From positions 1-64,000 of the forward strand of contig JAPPAB010000007.1 in assembly GCA_026705765.1 (NCBI GenBank): DNA of 64,000 bases, written 5' to 3'. The stretch comes from Gemmatimonadota bacterium (GTDB lineage: Bacteria > Latescibacterota > UBA2968). A program made the translations under genes and the position numbers. The notes under the pieces were generated by a model. That model searched no databases. It saw nothing but the letters and a program-made list of their open reading frames with translations, and was not told the DNA's origin. Below are positions 35,127 to 43,936 of this stretch, piece after piece (positions within the stretch are counted from its first letter, which is position 1; each line of letters opens with the position of its first letter).

Positions 35127-35885
35127 TCAGGCATTTTCAAAGCAATCCGCCATGTCGTTGAGAAAATGATCCAGATCTACTTTGCGATACTGTTCGACAT
35201 AACGATGATCGGTCGGTGGGTTTTCGAGAACATGTCTCTGAAGAGAGTGTTGTATTGATAGGCCATCTATGTCGGACAGTCTATTGAGGCTCGTCTGAAG
35301 GAGATCTTGCACGTTTTGAGCGGAATGGATTTCGATATTGGGTTCGGAGGTATTGTAATAATAGACAGCTTTCAAGTGGGTACGGAGCATTTTGACCGCA
35401 TAAGCAGGTAGAGATTTTTCTTCGCGGCTTGGGCGGAAGTCTTCGGGCCAGAATAGGCGGTTGATCTGAAGGTCAAATGCTTTCTTGAGCATGCCGGAAA
35501 CGCTGCCTTGGGCGGGAATCCATTTTGAGTTGGGCCAGACGTCTAAGTTGCCCCAGGGACCGCCCAGCGTATTTTTCTCAAGTGGTAGGCGCCCGCATCC
35601 CGTGTTGACGCCTTCTCTGGTGATGTCCAGGATGGCAAAGTGCTGGGGATAGATAAAAAAATCATCCGTGCGTGCGCGCCAGATATCGTAAAAGGCGGTA
35701 GTCAGTGCCAGAAGTGCATATCCGGCGTGCAGTATGCCGTCTTCGAGATGGGGAGAGATGACTCCCGTGCGGTCCAATTCGTGGTAGTCCGGACAGAAGG
35801 TCTCAAAATCGACGCAAGTGAGGCCGTTTTCGCCAGATTGCCAATATTCAAAGTCCCGAGAGACTAATAGGGTGCTGGTGTGCAT
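35127..35885 (-). CDS. Protein of unknown function in the enolase-superfamily cluster
   Basis: A 252-residue soluble protein starting MHTSTLLVSRDFEYWQSGENG. I do not recognise the family. Visible features: an acidic, aromatic N-terminal third (FETFCPDYHELDRTGV), a helix-like stretch LHAGYALLALTTAFYDIWRA, the conserved-looking block GRLPLEKNTLGGPWGNLDVWPNSKW, and a helical C terminus with HSLQRHVLENPPTDHRYVEQYRK. No signal peptide, cofactor motif or membrane segment. ATG at 35885 is chosen because the upstream in-frame extension overlaps the enolase gene and has low-complexity arginine-rich content. Its place between enolase and oxidoreductase genes suggests an enzyme or accessory factor of the same pathway. 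Confidence 0.65.
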   Translation of the reverse strand: MHTSTLLVSRDFEYWQSGENGLTCVDFETFCPDYHELDRTGVISPHLEDGILHAGYALLALTTAFYDIWRARTDDFFIYPQHFAILDITREGVNTGCGRLPLEKNTLGGPWGNLDVWPNSKWIPAQGSVSGMLKKAFDLQINRLFWPEDFRPSREEKSLPAYAVKMLRTHLKAVYYYNTSEPNIEIHSAQNVQDLLQTSLNRLSDIDGLSIQHSLQRHVLENPPTDHRYVEQYRKVDLDHFLNDMADCFENA

Positions 35886-35926
35886 AATATAAAGACCTGA
35901 TAGAAGGGTTACGCCACACAGAACAT

Positions 35927-37141
35927 CTATTTTTCCATAAACGGCCCCTGCTGTTCGATGCGTTGCAGAGTTTGTTTGAACTCGTCGGAATCGTCGTCTT
36001 CCCAGACATCCAGGCGAATGCCCCGGATGTTGCCTTCGGGGAAACCAGTGAGGCGAGCAACGTTCGGGAATCCTCTCGTATAGAGCTTGTGGCCGTCGGG
36101 TAGATGCAGGATGCCAATAGTGGGGGGAATAACAGTGGGTTTGTTGGCGGCGCATCTGGCCAGTGCGTCTTCATCAACTTCTACGCCGAGGCCGGGGCCT
36201 TTGGGTACCGGAGAGGAACCGCCTGCGACTTCGATGCGCTGTTTGACAACGTCTTCACCGTACTGGTCGTCCAGGTTGGTAGAATGAGCCACGTTGGGAA
36301 TCACGGCGCCCATATGCAGAGCCAGGGCTTTGGTGAGGGTACCGCCTGTGAGTTGGATGACAGAGGAGACATTGGCCAGGGCAGTAGCAAATCCACGCAC
36401 GAGGGTAGAGCCAATGCCGCCTTCGCCGATCATGTAGGCATCGGCGCAACCGCGAATAATCTCCTGACCGCCGCCGAGTTGAGGGACATGCATGAGCAGC
36501 GGCAAACTGGTTTTCTCTCTCAGAAGGCGCCAGCCTTCGACATCGGATAAGACCAGGGGATCTTCGATCATACCTACGACGGGGGACTTTTCCAGTTCCT
36601 GTAAGATGCGCAGGACAGCGGCAAGCGGCCGATTGTGATTGAAGTCGTAATGCATCTTGAAACCGGGCGGAGCAACCTCCTCAACAGCTCTGGTTTGTTC
36701 GTACACGTCGTAATAGGCGCAAGTGTGGATTTTAAAGATCATATACCCTTCTTCCACGGCTCGCTGAACCTCTTTGGCCAGGTCTTCCGGGGAGGCAGGG
36801 CGGGTCCAGGCAGCTACGGGTACGCGGTCGCGTATCTTCTGACCCATGAGTTTGTACGCGGGAATTTCAAGGTATTTGCCCATGGTATCGTAGAGTGCGC
36901 CCATCAGGCCACTGTTGAGATCGGCGTTGATAAAGTCAAACGGATCGCGGTCGATCAGGTGATTTACAATGGATTTAGAAGGGGCCTCACAGCGTGCATC
37001 ACCATAGCCCACAATGCCATTGTCAGTCGTAATTTTAAAAATGGTACGATGGTTTATATTGAAAAACCGGGCTTTCTGATCGGCATTCCGGTCGGCGATT
37101 TTGGGGTAGATGGGGATGATGTCGATGTCGATGATTTTCAT
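35927..37141 (-). CDS. Mandelate racemase/muconate-lactonizing enzyme family protein (enolase superfamily) 2
   Basis: A 404-residue enolase-superfamily protein; ATG at 37141 follows AGGAGG. The capping domain includes GIVGYGDARCEAPS. The barrel shows the K-x-H catalytic pair in FKIHTCAYY, and metal ligands in MHYDFNHNRP (Asp-Asn) and GMIEDPLVL (Glu); the third ligand and the final catalytic residue are near HVPQLGGGQE, less certain. Such enzymes dehydrate or epimerise sugar acids. Together with its paralogue upstream and the sulfatase it suggests breakdown of a sulfated sugar acid. It is 23 bp after the paralogue stop. Confidence 0.85.
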   Translation of the reverse strand: MKIIDIDIIPIYPKIADRNADQKARFFNINHRTIFKITTDNGIVGYGDARCEAPSKSIVNHLIDRDPFDFINADLNSGLMGALYDTMGKYLEIPAYKLMGQKIRDRVPVAAWTRPASPEDLAKEVQRAVEEGYMIFKIHTCAYYDVYEQTRAVEEVAPPGFKMHYDFNHNRPLAAVLRILQELEKSPVVGMIEDPLVLSDVEGWRLLREKTSLPLLMHVPQLGGGQEIIRGCADAYMIGEGGIGSTLVRGFATALANVSSVIQLTGGTLTKALALHMGAVIPNVAHSTNLDDQYGEDVVKQRIEVAGGSSPVPKGPGLGVEVDEDALARCAANKPTVIPPTIGILHLPDGHKLYTRGFPNVARLTGFPEGNIRGIRLDVWEDDDSDEFKQTLQRIEQQGPFMEK

Positions 37142-37164
37142 GATCGAATCCTCCTAACTTTAAT

Positions 37165-38415
37165 TCACATCAGGGCGGGTATAGTTGCCTCGCGTTTTGC
37201 CAGCGTGGCATGGGCTTTTTTAAAAGTCGCGCTGTGGTCGTCTTCAATGACTTCCAGGGTAACACCGCGTTCAAATCCGGGGATGCTACCTGCGTAGAAG
37301 GTCTTCTGGTAGATGGCTTCATCGGTAAATTCCCAGATGCGTTTCTGTTTGGCCGCACCGGGCCACGAGATGCGCAGGATGCGTTTTTTGCGGCGGTAGA
37401 GCCTTTTAGGTGTGGGTGTATCGGGATCGACCGCGTATTTTTCGACAGCTTTTTCATCGACTTCAATGCCCAGGCCAGGAGCATCGGAGACCTGGATGTG
37501 ACCGTCGATCACGTCGAGGCGTTTTTTGAGCAAATCGTGTTTCCAGAGTTCGTGACAGGTAATATAGGGCAACTGGGCGTGGGAGAGGACAGAGCCGAGG
37601 TGTACGGCGAAGGCAGTGGTAATTCCAGTGCCGACCAGTTGCAACCAGAAAGGTTTGTTGAAAGCAGCGGCGAGTGCGGCCTGCCGGCGGACTTCTGTAA
37701 CGCCGCCACCAATGACAAATCCATCGCAGGCGTGGGCGAGCAAATATTCTTCCCGGAAGTGTTCGACGACGGGTTTGCATACGCGTTCGCGAAGAATTCG
37801 CGCGCCGGTGAGATCGCCATAAAGGTAGAAGGGACTTTCGTAGATGCCGACATTGGGGTGATTGTCGAGCTGCTGGAGGATAATTTCCGCCTTTGCCTGG
37901 TTGAGCAGAAAACCGTTAAAATCTATGTCGAATTTGTAATCTGCGGGTACGACTTTGCCGACGACTTCGACCTGTTGGAGGATGTCTCGCCAGGGACGGG
38001 CTTTCATTTTAAAAGAAGTGTACCCGCGTTTGAGAGATTCTCTGGCCTCTGCGACCCAGTCGGCAGGTGACATGTCAATGTCCCACCAGGAGATGGGGCA
38101 TCGGTCGCGCAATTTGGTGCCGAGCAGGGCATGAACGGGCACATCAGCGGCCTTTCCAACAGCGTCCAGAACAGCGAGCTGTGGACCAAAACCGATGGCG
38201 TCGTTGTGCATGATCTGGAAGGGGTTCTGACCGATCAGTGTATGTACATCACTAACAGACAGACTATCTCCATAGCCCACGATACCCTCGTCGGTTTCAA
38301 TGCGGTAGAGATAGACCCGTTCGTCGTGAGTCTGCGCGCGGTGCATGGCGCGTTCGACCCGTTTGCAGTAAAAGGGAATATTGAGGCTACGACGGGTTGC
38401 ACTTGCGATTTTCAT
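37165..38415 (-). CDS. Mandelate racemase/muconate-lactonizing enzyme family protein (enolase superfamily) 1
   Basis: A 416-residue paralogue of the neighbouring enolase-superfamily gene. Catalytic K-x-K in TSFKMKARPW; metal ligands in KFDIDFNGF (Asp) and VGIYESPFY (Glu), third near VVEHFREEY (Glu). Active-site lid residues GYGDSLSVSDVHTL follow the same layout as its paralogue. AGGAGA precedes the ATG, which overlaps the sulfatase stop by 4 bp (ATGA), so the two are coupled. Probably a sugar-acid dehydratase; K-x-K versus K-x-H in the neighbour suggests that the two act on different C2 configurations, an inference from the superfamily. Confidence 0.85.
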   Translation of the reverse strand: MKIASATRRSLNIPFYCKRVERAMHRAQTHDERVYLYRIETDEGIVGYGDSLSVSDVHTLIGQNPFQIMHNDAIGFGPQLAVLDAVGKAADVPVHALLGTKLRDRCPISWWDIDMSPADWVAEARESLKRGYTSFKMKARPWRDILQQVEVVGKVVPADYKFDIDFNGFLLNQAKAEIILQQLDNHPNVGIYESPFYLYGDLTGARILRERVCKPVVEHFREEYLLAHACDGFVIGGGVTEVRRQAALAAAFNKPFWLQLVGTGITTAFAVHLGSVLSHAQLPYITCHELWKHDLLKKRLDVIDGHIQVSDAPGLGIEVDEKAVEKYAVDPDTPTPKRLYRRKKRILRISWPGAAKQKRIWEFTDEAIYQKTFYAGSIPGFERGVTLEVIEDDHSATFKKAHATLAKREATIPALM

Positions 38416-39854
38416 GACGGATTTTCTCCTGGTTTTGAGAGGGATTGTCCATCGCTCAATCCGTACTGGCGGCGCAGAGGTTCTGCGGTAGGTGCTTCCA
38501 CTTTGGGTATCCAGGCTGCGTGTGCATCTATGATGTCCTTATACTGCGCATCTCCTGCGAGATTTGTCCATTCGAGGCTGTCATTTTCGTGATCGTAGAG
38601 TTCTTCTGTTCCATCTGAATAGCGAATATATCGCCAGCGTTCAGAGCGCACACTGTGATTCCCTCGAATATGCGTGGTCAGCGCGGGACGATCCCATTCT
38701 CGGTCTGGCTGCTCCATCAGGTATTTTAAGCTCACACCATCCAGACCATCTCTTTGAGGCAAGCCGCAAACGTCAATAAATGTTGGATACAGATCGACCA
38801 GACTGACCGTGCGGTCGCATCGTCCGGGTGCCATACCCGGTGCTGAAATCATAAGAGGCACGCGCGTGGCCTCTTCCCAAAGAGCAAATTTGCGCCAATG
38901 GAGTTTCTCGCCCAGGTGCCAGCCGTGATCTCCCCACAGAACAATCATCGTGTTATCGGCATAAGAACTATTGTCGAGTGCATCCAATAATTCCCCGATC
39001 ATATCATCGGCAAATCGAATACAGGCGAGATACCCCGCAACAGCCCTCCGCCAATTGTCCGTCTCAGTCACATTTTTGTGATCATCCCGCCGCGTGACAA
39101 AGGATCGCCCGATGGGAGGCACATCGTCGAGATCGTTTTCGTCTATATTGGGCAATGTGATCTCATCCGGAGGATACAAATCAAAATACTTTCGGGGCAC
39201 GTACCACGGCAGGTGCGGGCGGTAGAGTCCACAGGCCAAAAAGAAGGGTTTGTCATGCTTTTTATTTAGCACCTCCTTGCCCCACTGCACCACTTTCCAA
39301 TCGTCCATTTCCTCCACTGACACATCTATTGGTCCCCAATCGAACCTGCCTTGTGAAAAACCATTCAGCGGAGGATTGGGAGGCAGTGGGTCCCGTCCCT
39401 GGGGAACATAGTCGTGATAGGATACCACATCAGCAGGTCTCCCTTGCCGCGTGATCTTACCTCTACCCGCAACATAATATCCATTGCCCATAAAATGCTG
39501 CATCAGAGTCACGGCATCCGGATCTTGCTGCCGGAATGAATGGGCATTTTCATACACCCCCGTTGTCGTGGGCAATTTGCCAGTCACCAGGCTACCACGC
39601 GAAGGATTGCACGCAGGCGCATTGCAATACGCACGGGTAAATAAGGTACTACGACTCGCCAGGCGATCTAAATTTGGCGTTACAGAATCAGGGTGTCCCC
39701 CCAAACAGCCAATCCAATCATTGAGATCATCCACAGCAATAAAGAGCACATTGGGTTTTTGTTGTGCGAAAAGCGATGAGGGAAATGCACTTGCGGCGAG
39801 TACAGCAGCAGTACTCGTAAAGGTAGTACATAAAAAATCGCGGCGCGTTTGCAT
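38412..39854 (-). CDS. Tat-exported sulfatase (iduronate-2-sulfatase-like)
   Basis: A 480-residue sulfatase with a twin-arginine signal at the start (TRRDFLCTTFTSTAAVLAAS, residues 3-22) and cleavage near LFAQQ. Motifs: PNVLFIAVDDLNDWIGCLG, formylglycine C82-N-P-S-R86 in APACNPSRGSLVTG, GRGKITRQG, YRPHLPWYVP, and IVLWGDHGWHLGEK. GDHGWHLGE with CNPSR is characteristic of the iduronate-sulfatase/S1_7-type group. It is the only sulfatase here with a Tat signal, so a periplasmic folded enzyme is expected. Located in a run with TauD 9 bp upstream and enolase genes downstream. Confidence 0.92.
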   Translation of the reverse strand: MQTRRDFLCTTFTSTAAVLAASAFPSSLFAQQKPNVLFIAVDDLNDWIGCLGGHPDSVTPNLDRLASRSTLFTRAYCNAPACNPSRGSLVTGKLPTTTGVYENAHSFRQQDPDAVTLMQHFMGNGYYVAGRGKITRQGRPADVVSYHDYVPQGRDPLPPNPPLNGFSQGRFDWGPIDVSVEEMDDWKVVQWGKEVLNKKHDKPFFLACGLYRPHLPWYVPRKYFDLYPPDEITLPNIDENDLDDVPPIGRSFVTRRDDHKNVTETDNWRRAVAGYLACIRFADDMIGELLDALDNSSYADNTMIVLWGDHGWHLGEKLHWRKFALWEEATRVPLMISAPGMAPGRCDRTVSLVDLYPTFIDVCGLPQRDGLDGVSLKYLMEQPDREWDRPALTTHIRGNHSVRSERWRYIRYSDGTEELYDHENDSLEWTNLAGDAQYKDIIDAHAAWIPKVEAPTAEPLRRQYGLSDGQSLSKPGENPS

Positions 39855-39863
39855 GAGCTACTC

Positions 39864-40739
39864 CTAATGAACTGCTGTCGCAGTTGTACACCGCTTCAAC
39901 GGCACACCTTCAATCGTGATGCGGTGCATGAGGCGTCGCTGTCCCTGGTAATCATTGAGAGCGCAATGCCAGGTCGCGCGGTTATCCCAGATAGCGAGAG
40001 TATCTCTTTCCCAGCGAATGCGGCATGTAAAATCCGGGTGGGAAGCGTGCTGGTACAAATACTGAAGCAGAGGTTGGGATTCTTCTTTTGTCCATCCCTC
40101 AATTTGAACCGTAAACACGGGATTTGCGTAAAGTGCTTTGCGACCTGTAATGGGATGCCTTATGATCAGGGGATGAACAGCATCCTGCGTGGCGAGTTCG
40201 GGATTGCCAATGCGACCGCTTTGATCGGGCTTTCTGCCGTTCATAGCTCCAAAAACATGTCGGCTGGAGTGTAGAGCGTTTAAGTTTTCAAGCGTCTTCC
40301 GCATCCCCGGCGAGAGGGTTTCGTACGCTCTGTACATACTGGCAAACATCGTATCGCCACCAAACTCGGGAACCTCGCGTGCATAGAGAATCGAGCCGAG
40401 TGCGGGAATGGTATCGTAAGAATGATCGGTATGCCAGTTGCGCCCAATATTGGTTTCCTGATCGGGTTCTTTTCGCACCTCGGCAATGATGGAATTTTCC
40501 GCTACGCCCGTAAAAAACCGGTTGACATTGATATCCCCCCAGCGTCGGGCAAATGCGATGTGTTGTTCCTGCGTGAGGGACTGATTGCGAAAGAGAATCA
40601 CGCTGAAATCCGCAAAGGCCCGATGAATTTCAGCGAATTGTTCCTCACTGATCTCCGACGCAATATCAACGCCTTCAATTTCAGCGCCGAGTGCCCCAGA
40701 TAGGGGCTTTACGTCAATGATGCGATATGGTGTGTCCAT
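39864..40739 (-). CDS. TauD/TfdA-family Fe(II)/2-oxoglutarate dioxygenase
   Basis: A 291-residue dioxygenase. Core motifs are NWHTDHSYD (H-x-D), ATWHCAL (distal His) and MHRITIEG (2-oxoglutarate Arg). N terminus: PLSGALGAEIEGVDI, followed by FILF-type strand VILFRNQSL, as in TauD-like enzymes. AAAGGA precedes the ATG. TauD-type enzymes use oxygen to remove sulfonate or ether groups from small organic molecules; here the sulfatase and enolase-type enzymes downstream (9-bp gap) suggest a joint route on a sulfated or sulfonated sugar derivative. First gene of the cluster. Confidence 0.88.
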   Translation of the reverse strand: MDTPYRIIDVKPLSGALGAEIEGVDIASEISEEQFAEIHRAFADFSVILFRNQSLTQEQHIAFARRWGDINVNRFFTGVAENSIIAEVRKEPDQETNIGRNWHTDHSYDTIPALGSILYAREVPEFGGDTMFASMYRAYETLSPGMRKTLENLNALHSSRHVFGAMNGRKPDQSGRIGNPELATQDAVHPLIIRHPITGRKALYANPVFTVQIEGWTKEESQPLLQYLYQHASHPDFTCRIRWERDTLAIWDNRATWHCALNDYQGQRRLMHRITIEGVPLKRCTTATAVH

Positions 40740-40813
40740 GTATGTCCTTTCTCAATTATCCCACGCAAAGGGAACCGCTCGTTCTAAAGTTTTAGATCTC
40801 ATATCCTATCCCT

Positions 40814-41857
40814 TCACCACCGAACTTTTCCCGTGAACACAACGCCTTCCTCGCCTTTGGCAATGCGCCCGATTGGATACACATGGCATCCCGCACTTTG
40901 CAGATGTGCGTTAATCCTCGCCACAGAATTCTGGGCGCACACAAGCGTCATCCCCACACCCATATTAAAAGTCCGCAGCATATCGTCTTCTGGAACCAGG
41001 CCCTCGGCGCGAATCGTTTTGAAAATGGGGAGAACCTGGATTAGTCCGAGATCAATCACAGCCTGACAGGTCTCGGGAAGAATGCGAGATAAATTATCCT
41101 GGATACCGCCACCTGTAATATGTGCTAGACCCTTCAAACTCTCTTCCTTAAATAGACCCTTTAGAGGTTGATAATAACACTGGTGTGGGCGCAAAATCAT
41201 ATCGAGAAAAGACACCCCTTGAATATCCCGATCTATCAACTCCGGCTTATTCTTCAACAACGCCCTGACAAGTGTATAGCCATTGGTATGAAGCCCATTG
41301 GAAGCAAGCGCGAGAACCGCATCCCCCTCCTCAATCGCAGAACCATCAATAATACTGTCCCTATCGACAACCCCAATAGCCGAAGCACTTAAAATATACA
41401 CCCCATCTTCGACAACCCCTGGCTGAACAGATGTTTCTCCCCCCGTCAAAGTACATCCCTGTGCCTCACAAGCATCGGCAATCCCACCAACGAGTGCTTT
41501 GACTACAGGGGGATCGAGTTTGCCGCAGACAATACAATCTTGCACATAAAAAGGATCAGCACCCATAACAATAATATCGTTGATCAAATGATTGACCAGA
41601 TCATAGGCAATAGACGTGACGCTTCCGTGTTCAAACGCCAACTTTTGCTTTGAACCAGGCTCCTCGGTTTTCAGCACGAGAATGGGGTGATCATACCCCT
41701 CAAAACGGCCATCAACCAGACTGCCGAAGGCCCCCAATTTATTGAGCACTCTCGAATCCCCGCGCCCGATATTTGAAGCCATATCTCTTTTAACAGCATC
41801 TGTTTCATCGATATTGACGCCACTCTTCGAATAAGATAAAGACACATCGTTTTGCAC
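40814..41857 (-). CDS. purM: Phosphoribosylformylglycinamidine cyclo-ligase (AIR synthetase)
   Basis: A 347-residue AIR-synthase-family enzyme that makes aminoimidazole ribotide in de novo purine synthesis. Landmarks: SYSKSGVNIDETDAVKRD, GAFGSLVDG, ALVGGIADACEAQGCTLTGGETSVQPGVV (only excerpts of the ATP site), LASNGLHTNGYTLVRALL, HITGGGIQDNLSRILP, and TFNMGVGMTLV. All are close to typical PurM. GTG at 41857 follows GGGAGG. The gene is upstream-adjacent to cinA on the same strand (24 bp), possibly co-transcribed. Cytoplasmic, housekeeping. Confidence 0.93.
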   Translation of the reverse strand: MQNDVSLSYSKSGVNIDETDAVKRDMASNIGRGDSRVLNKLGAFGSLVDGRFEGYDHPILVLKTEEPGSKQKLAFEHGSVTSIAYDLVNHLINDIIVMGADPFYVQDCIVCGKLDPPVVKALVGGIADACEAQGCTLTGGETSVQPGVVEDGVYILSASAIGVVDRDSIIDGSAIEEGDAVLALASNGLHTNGYTLVRALLKNKPELIDRDIQGVSFLDMILRPHQCYYQPLKGLFKEESLKGLAHITGGGIQDNLSRILPETCQAVIDLGLIQVLPIFKTIRAEGLVPEDDMLRTFNMGVGMTLVCAQNSVARINAHLQSAGCHVYPIGRIAKGEEGVVFTGKVRW

Positions 41858-41881
41858 TACAGTCCTCCCATTTGTTCAAAC

Positions 41882-43066
41882 TCAATCTGCTGGCGAAGCC
41901 AACTTGCCCAACACCGCCCGGCGCACCAGATCCAACCCCTGAATCACCAACCATCGGCGGATATGATCTGAATCCTGAAAGCGGCGGCTCTCAATACATG
42001 TTCGCGCTCGCGGATCAGAGCCATAAACAGCCATAAACGTCGCACCACCTTCATAAGGACCAACCATTGCCAGCCCCACGCCACCTTCGGGCGCAACCTC
42101 CTGAGCCATCGCTTCCGTCAAAGCGCGAGGATCATCCTGACCGTCCATATTGGCCTCCCCTTGCGCAATCACCACATCACCTGCGCCATTCTCCTCGAAC
42201 TCCCGCACGACCTGACCATCTGTCAGCGTATCTACCACCCCAATTGTCAGCCCGTTTTCCCTCAACAAACCGCCCACGACCTCGGCTACTGTCTCCTTCC
42301 CCGTACCGTAAATCGCAACTCCCAACCGCTTTCTGAGTTCCGCTTCCATCGGCGCAATCAACGCATCGGCATCCTCCTCTGTATCTGCTTTCGCCGCCAC
42401 GCGCACATCCGTCTGCCCTGCATGTGCCGCCAATCCTACCGTTGGATTGCTTCCCGTCATCAAATCTCCAATTGTGCGATCAATATTGCTCTCGCCCACC
42501 GCACAGGTTCGCAACACGCGCACCCTGGTAATTTTGCGACCGCCCATGCGATCAATCAAAATCGGAATCACGACCTTGTGCAACATATAATCCAATTCTC
42601 TCGGCACACCCGGAAGCGAAATCACACAGCCGCGCCCTTGGGCATCTTCACTCAAAAAACAGGGCGCTGTGCCCATGGGATTTTCCAATGGCATAGCGCC
42701 TTCGGGAATATACGCCTGTCGCTTGTTATTATCTGCCATCTCACGGCCAAAATTGCGAAACCGCGACGCAATCTGATTTTCCAATACCTTACTGTAAACG
42801 AGCTTGCGTCCCGTTGCACGCGCCACGCATTGCCGCGTCATATCATCTACCGTAGGACCAATCCCTCCCGATGTCAGAATCACATCTGACCGATCCAGCG
42901 CAATATCCAAAACGCCGGCAATCCGATCTTCATTATCTCCCACAGTCGTTTTATACAACAAATCCATTCCAATATCGCGCAGCGCTTTGGCAAACATCGT
43001 GGCATTGGTATCTACAATTTCACCCAACAACAACTCCGTTCCAATCATCACAATCTCAGCTTGCAT
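41882..43066 (-). CDS. cinA: CinA-family protein with degenerate C-terminal PncC-like domain
   Basis: A 394-residue CinA-type protein; ATG at 43066 follows GGAGGAG. The N-terminal MoCF-like domain (about residues 1-165) is well preserved: IVMIGTELLLGEIVDTN, TTVGDNEDRI, DVILTSGGIGPTVDDMTR, and LPGVPRE. The middle holds GESNIDRTIGDL. The C-terminal region from about residue 259 aligns with the nicotinamide-nucleotide amidohydrolase (PncC) domain at its start, TVAEVVGGLLRENGLTIGVVDT, but where active enzymes have A-E-S-C-T-G-G the sequence is VVDTLTDGQ, so the catalytic serine is absent. Amidase activity is therefore doubtful. Placed beside purM. Confidence 0.85.
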   Translation of the reverse strand: MQAEIVMIGTELLLGEIVDTNATMFAKALRDIGMDLLYKTTVGDNEDRIAGVLDIALDRSDVILTSGGIGPTVDDMTRQCVARATGRKLVYSKVLENQIASRFRNFGREMADNNKRQAYIPEGAMPLENPMGTAPCFLSEDAQGRGCVISLPGVPRELDYMLHKVVIPILIDRMGGRKITRVRVLRTCAVGESNIDRTIGDLMTGSNPTVGLAAHAGQTDVRVAAKADTEEDADALIAPMEAELRKRLGVAIYGTGKETVAEVVGGLLRENGLTIGVVDTLTDGQVVREFEENGAGDVVIAQGEANMDGQDDPRALTEAMAQEVAPEGGVGLAMVGPYEGGATFMAVYGSDPRARTCIESRRFQDSDHIRRWLVIQGLDLVRRAVLGKLASPAD

Positions 43067-43165
43067 GTCTCCTCCACTCATTTTTTGCACATAATGGAAC
43101 TCTATGTTATGTTTTGAAGTCTCACAAAGGTAAGAATTACAACCAGAGACGCAAGGAGTAATCAG

Positions 43166-43855
43166 TTGAGCCATCCAAACGCAGCACTCGCAGTTCAAAA
43201 CCTCACCCGCACCTACACGAGCGGAGGGCATCCGCTCACCGTTTTAGACAACGTCACATTTACCATACCCAAAGGCCAAACCTGTGCGATAGTAGGACCC
43301 TCGGGCAGTGGAAAAACCACGCTACTTGGTCTGTGTGCTGGCCTTGATCGCCCAACATCGGGCACAGTCACCCTTCACAGCATGGCCCTCGACAGCCTTG
43401 ACGAAGATCAACGCGCAGCCGTGCGAAATGAATACGTGGGATTTGTCTTTCAGAGCTTTCAACTCATCCCCACCCTCACCGCCATTGAAAATGTCGCGGT
43501 TCCCCTCGAACTACGCGGTAAAAACGGTGTGTTTGGCGAAGCGGGAGAATTGCTCGACCGCGTGGGATTGGGCGATCGCTTGACCCATTATCCCACCCAG
43601 CTATCGGGTGGCGAACAACAGCGCGTGGGCATTGCACGCGCCTTTATCAACCGACCGCGCATTTTATTTGCCGATGAGCCTACGGGCAACCTCGACGCCG
43701 ACACCAGCCATACCATTGCCAATCTGCTCTTTGACCTCAACCGCGAAGCGGGCACAACCCTCATCCTCGTCACGCACGATCACGATATCGCCGCACGTAC
43801 GCAGCGCATCATCCATCTGCAAGGTGGCAAAGTGGATCAGGATGTGCAGGATTAA
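43166..43855 (+). CDS. ABC transporter ATP-binding protein (LolD/YbbA type)
   Basis: A 229-residue ATPase. Walker A GPSGSGKTT (near residue 41), Q-loop in GFVFQSFQLIPTLTAIENVAVPL (excerpt), signature LSGGEQQRVGIARA and Walker B ILFADEPTGNLD are all complete. The QSFQLIPTLT stretch and lengths match the MacB/LolD/YbbA group. Start is TTG at 43166, 6 nt after AAGGAG; no ATG lies nearby in frame. The permease follows after 81 bp. It would power extraction of a lipoprotein or toxic compound from the inner membrane. Confidence 0.9.
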   Translation: MSHPNAALAVQNLTRTYTSGGHPLTVLDNVTFTIPKGQTCAIVGPSGSGKTTLLGLCAGLDRPTSGTVTLHSMALDSLDEDQRAAVRNEYVGFVFQSFQLIPTLTAIENVAVPLELRGKNGVFGEAGELLDRVGLGDRLTHYPTQLSGGEQQRVGIARAFINRPRILFADEPTGNLDADTSHTIANLLFDLNREAGTTLILVTHDHDIAARTQRIIHLQGGKVDQDVQD

Positions 43856-43936
43856 AGGATGAACAGGATACCCCGCCACCCAAAACCAGTGGTCAGTTCA
43901 CCCAAACAGCCCCATTCTTAATTCTTAATTTGCCTC

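Noticed and set aside
35886-36155. 90-residue N-terminal extension of the unknown protein
   Set aside because: Arg/His/Pro-rich, overlaps the enolase gene in another frame, so most likely a shadow.
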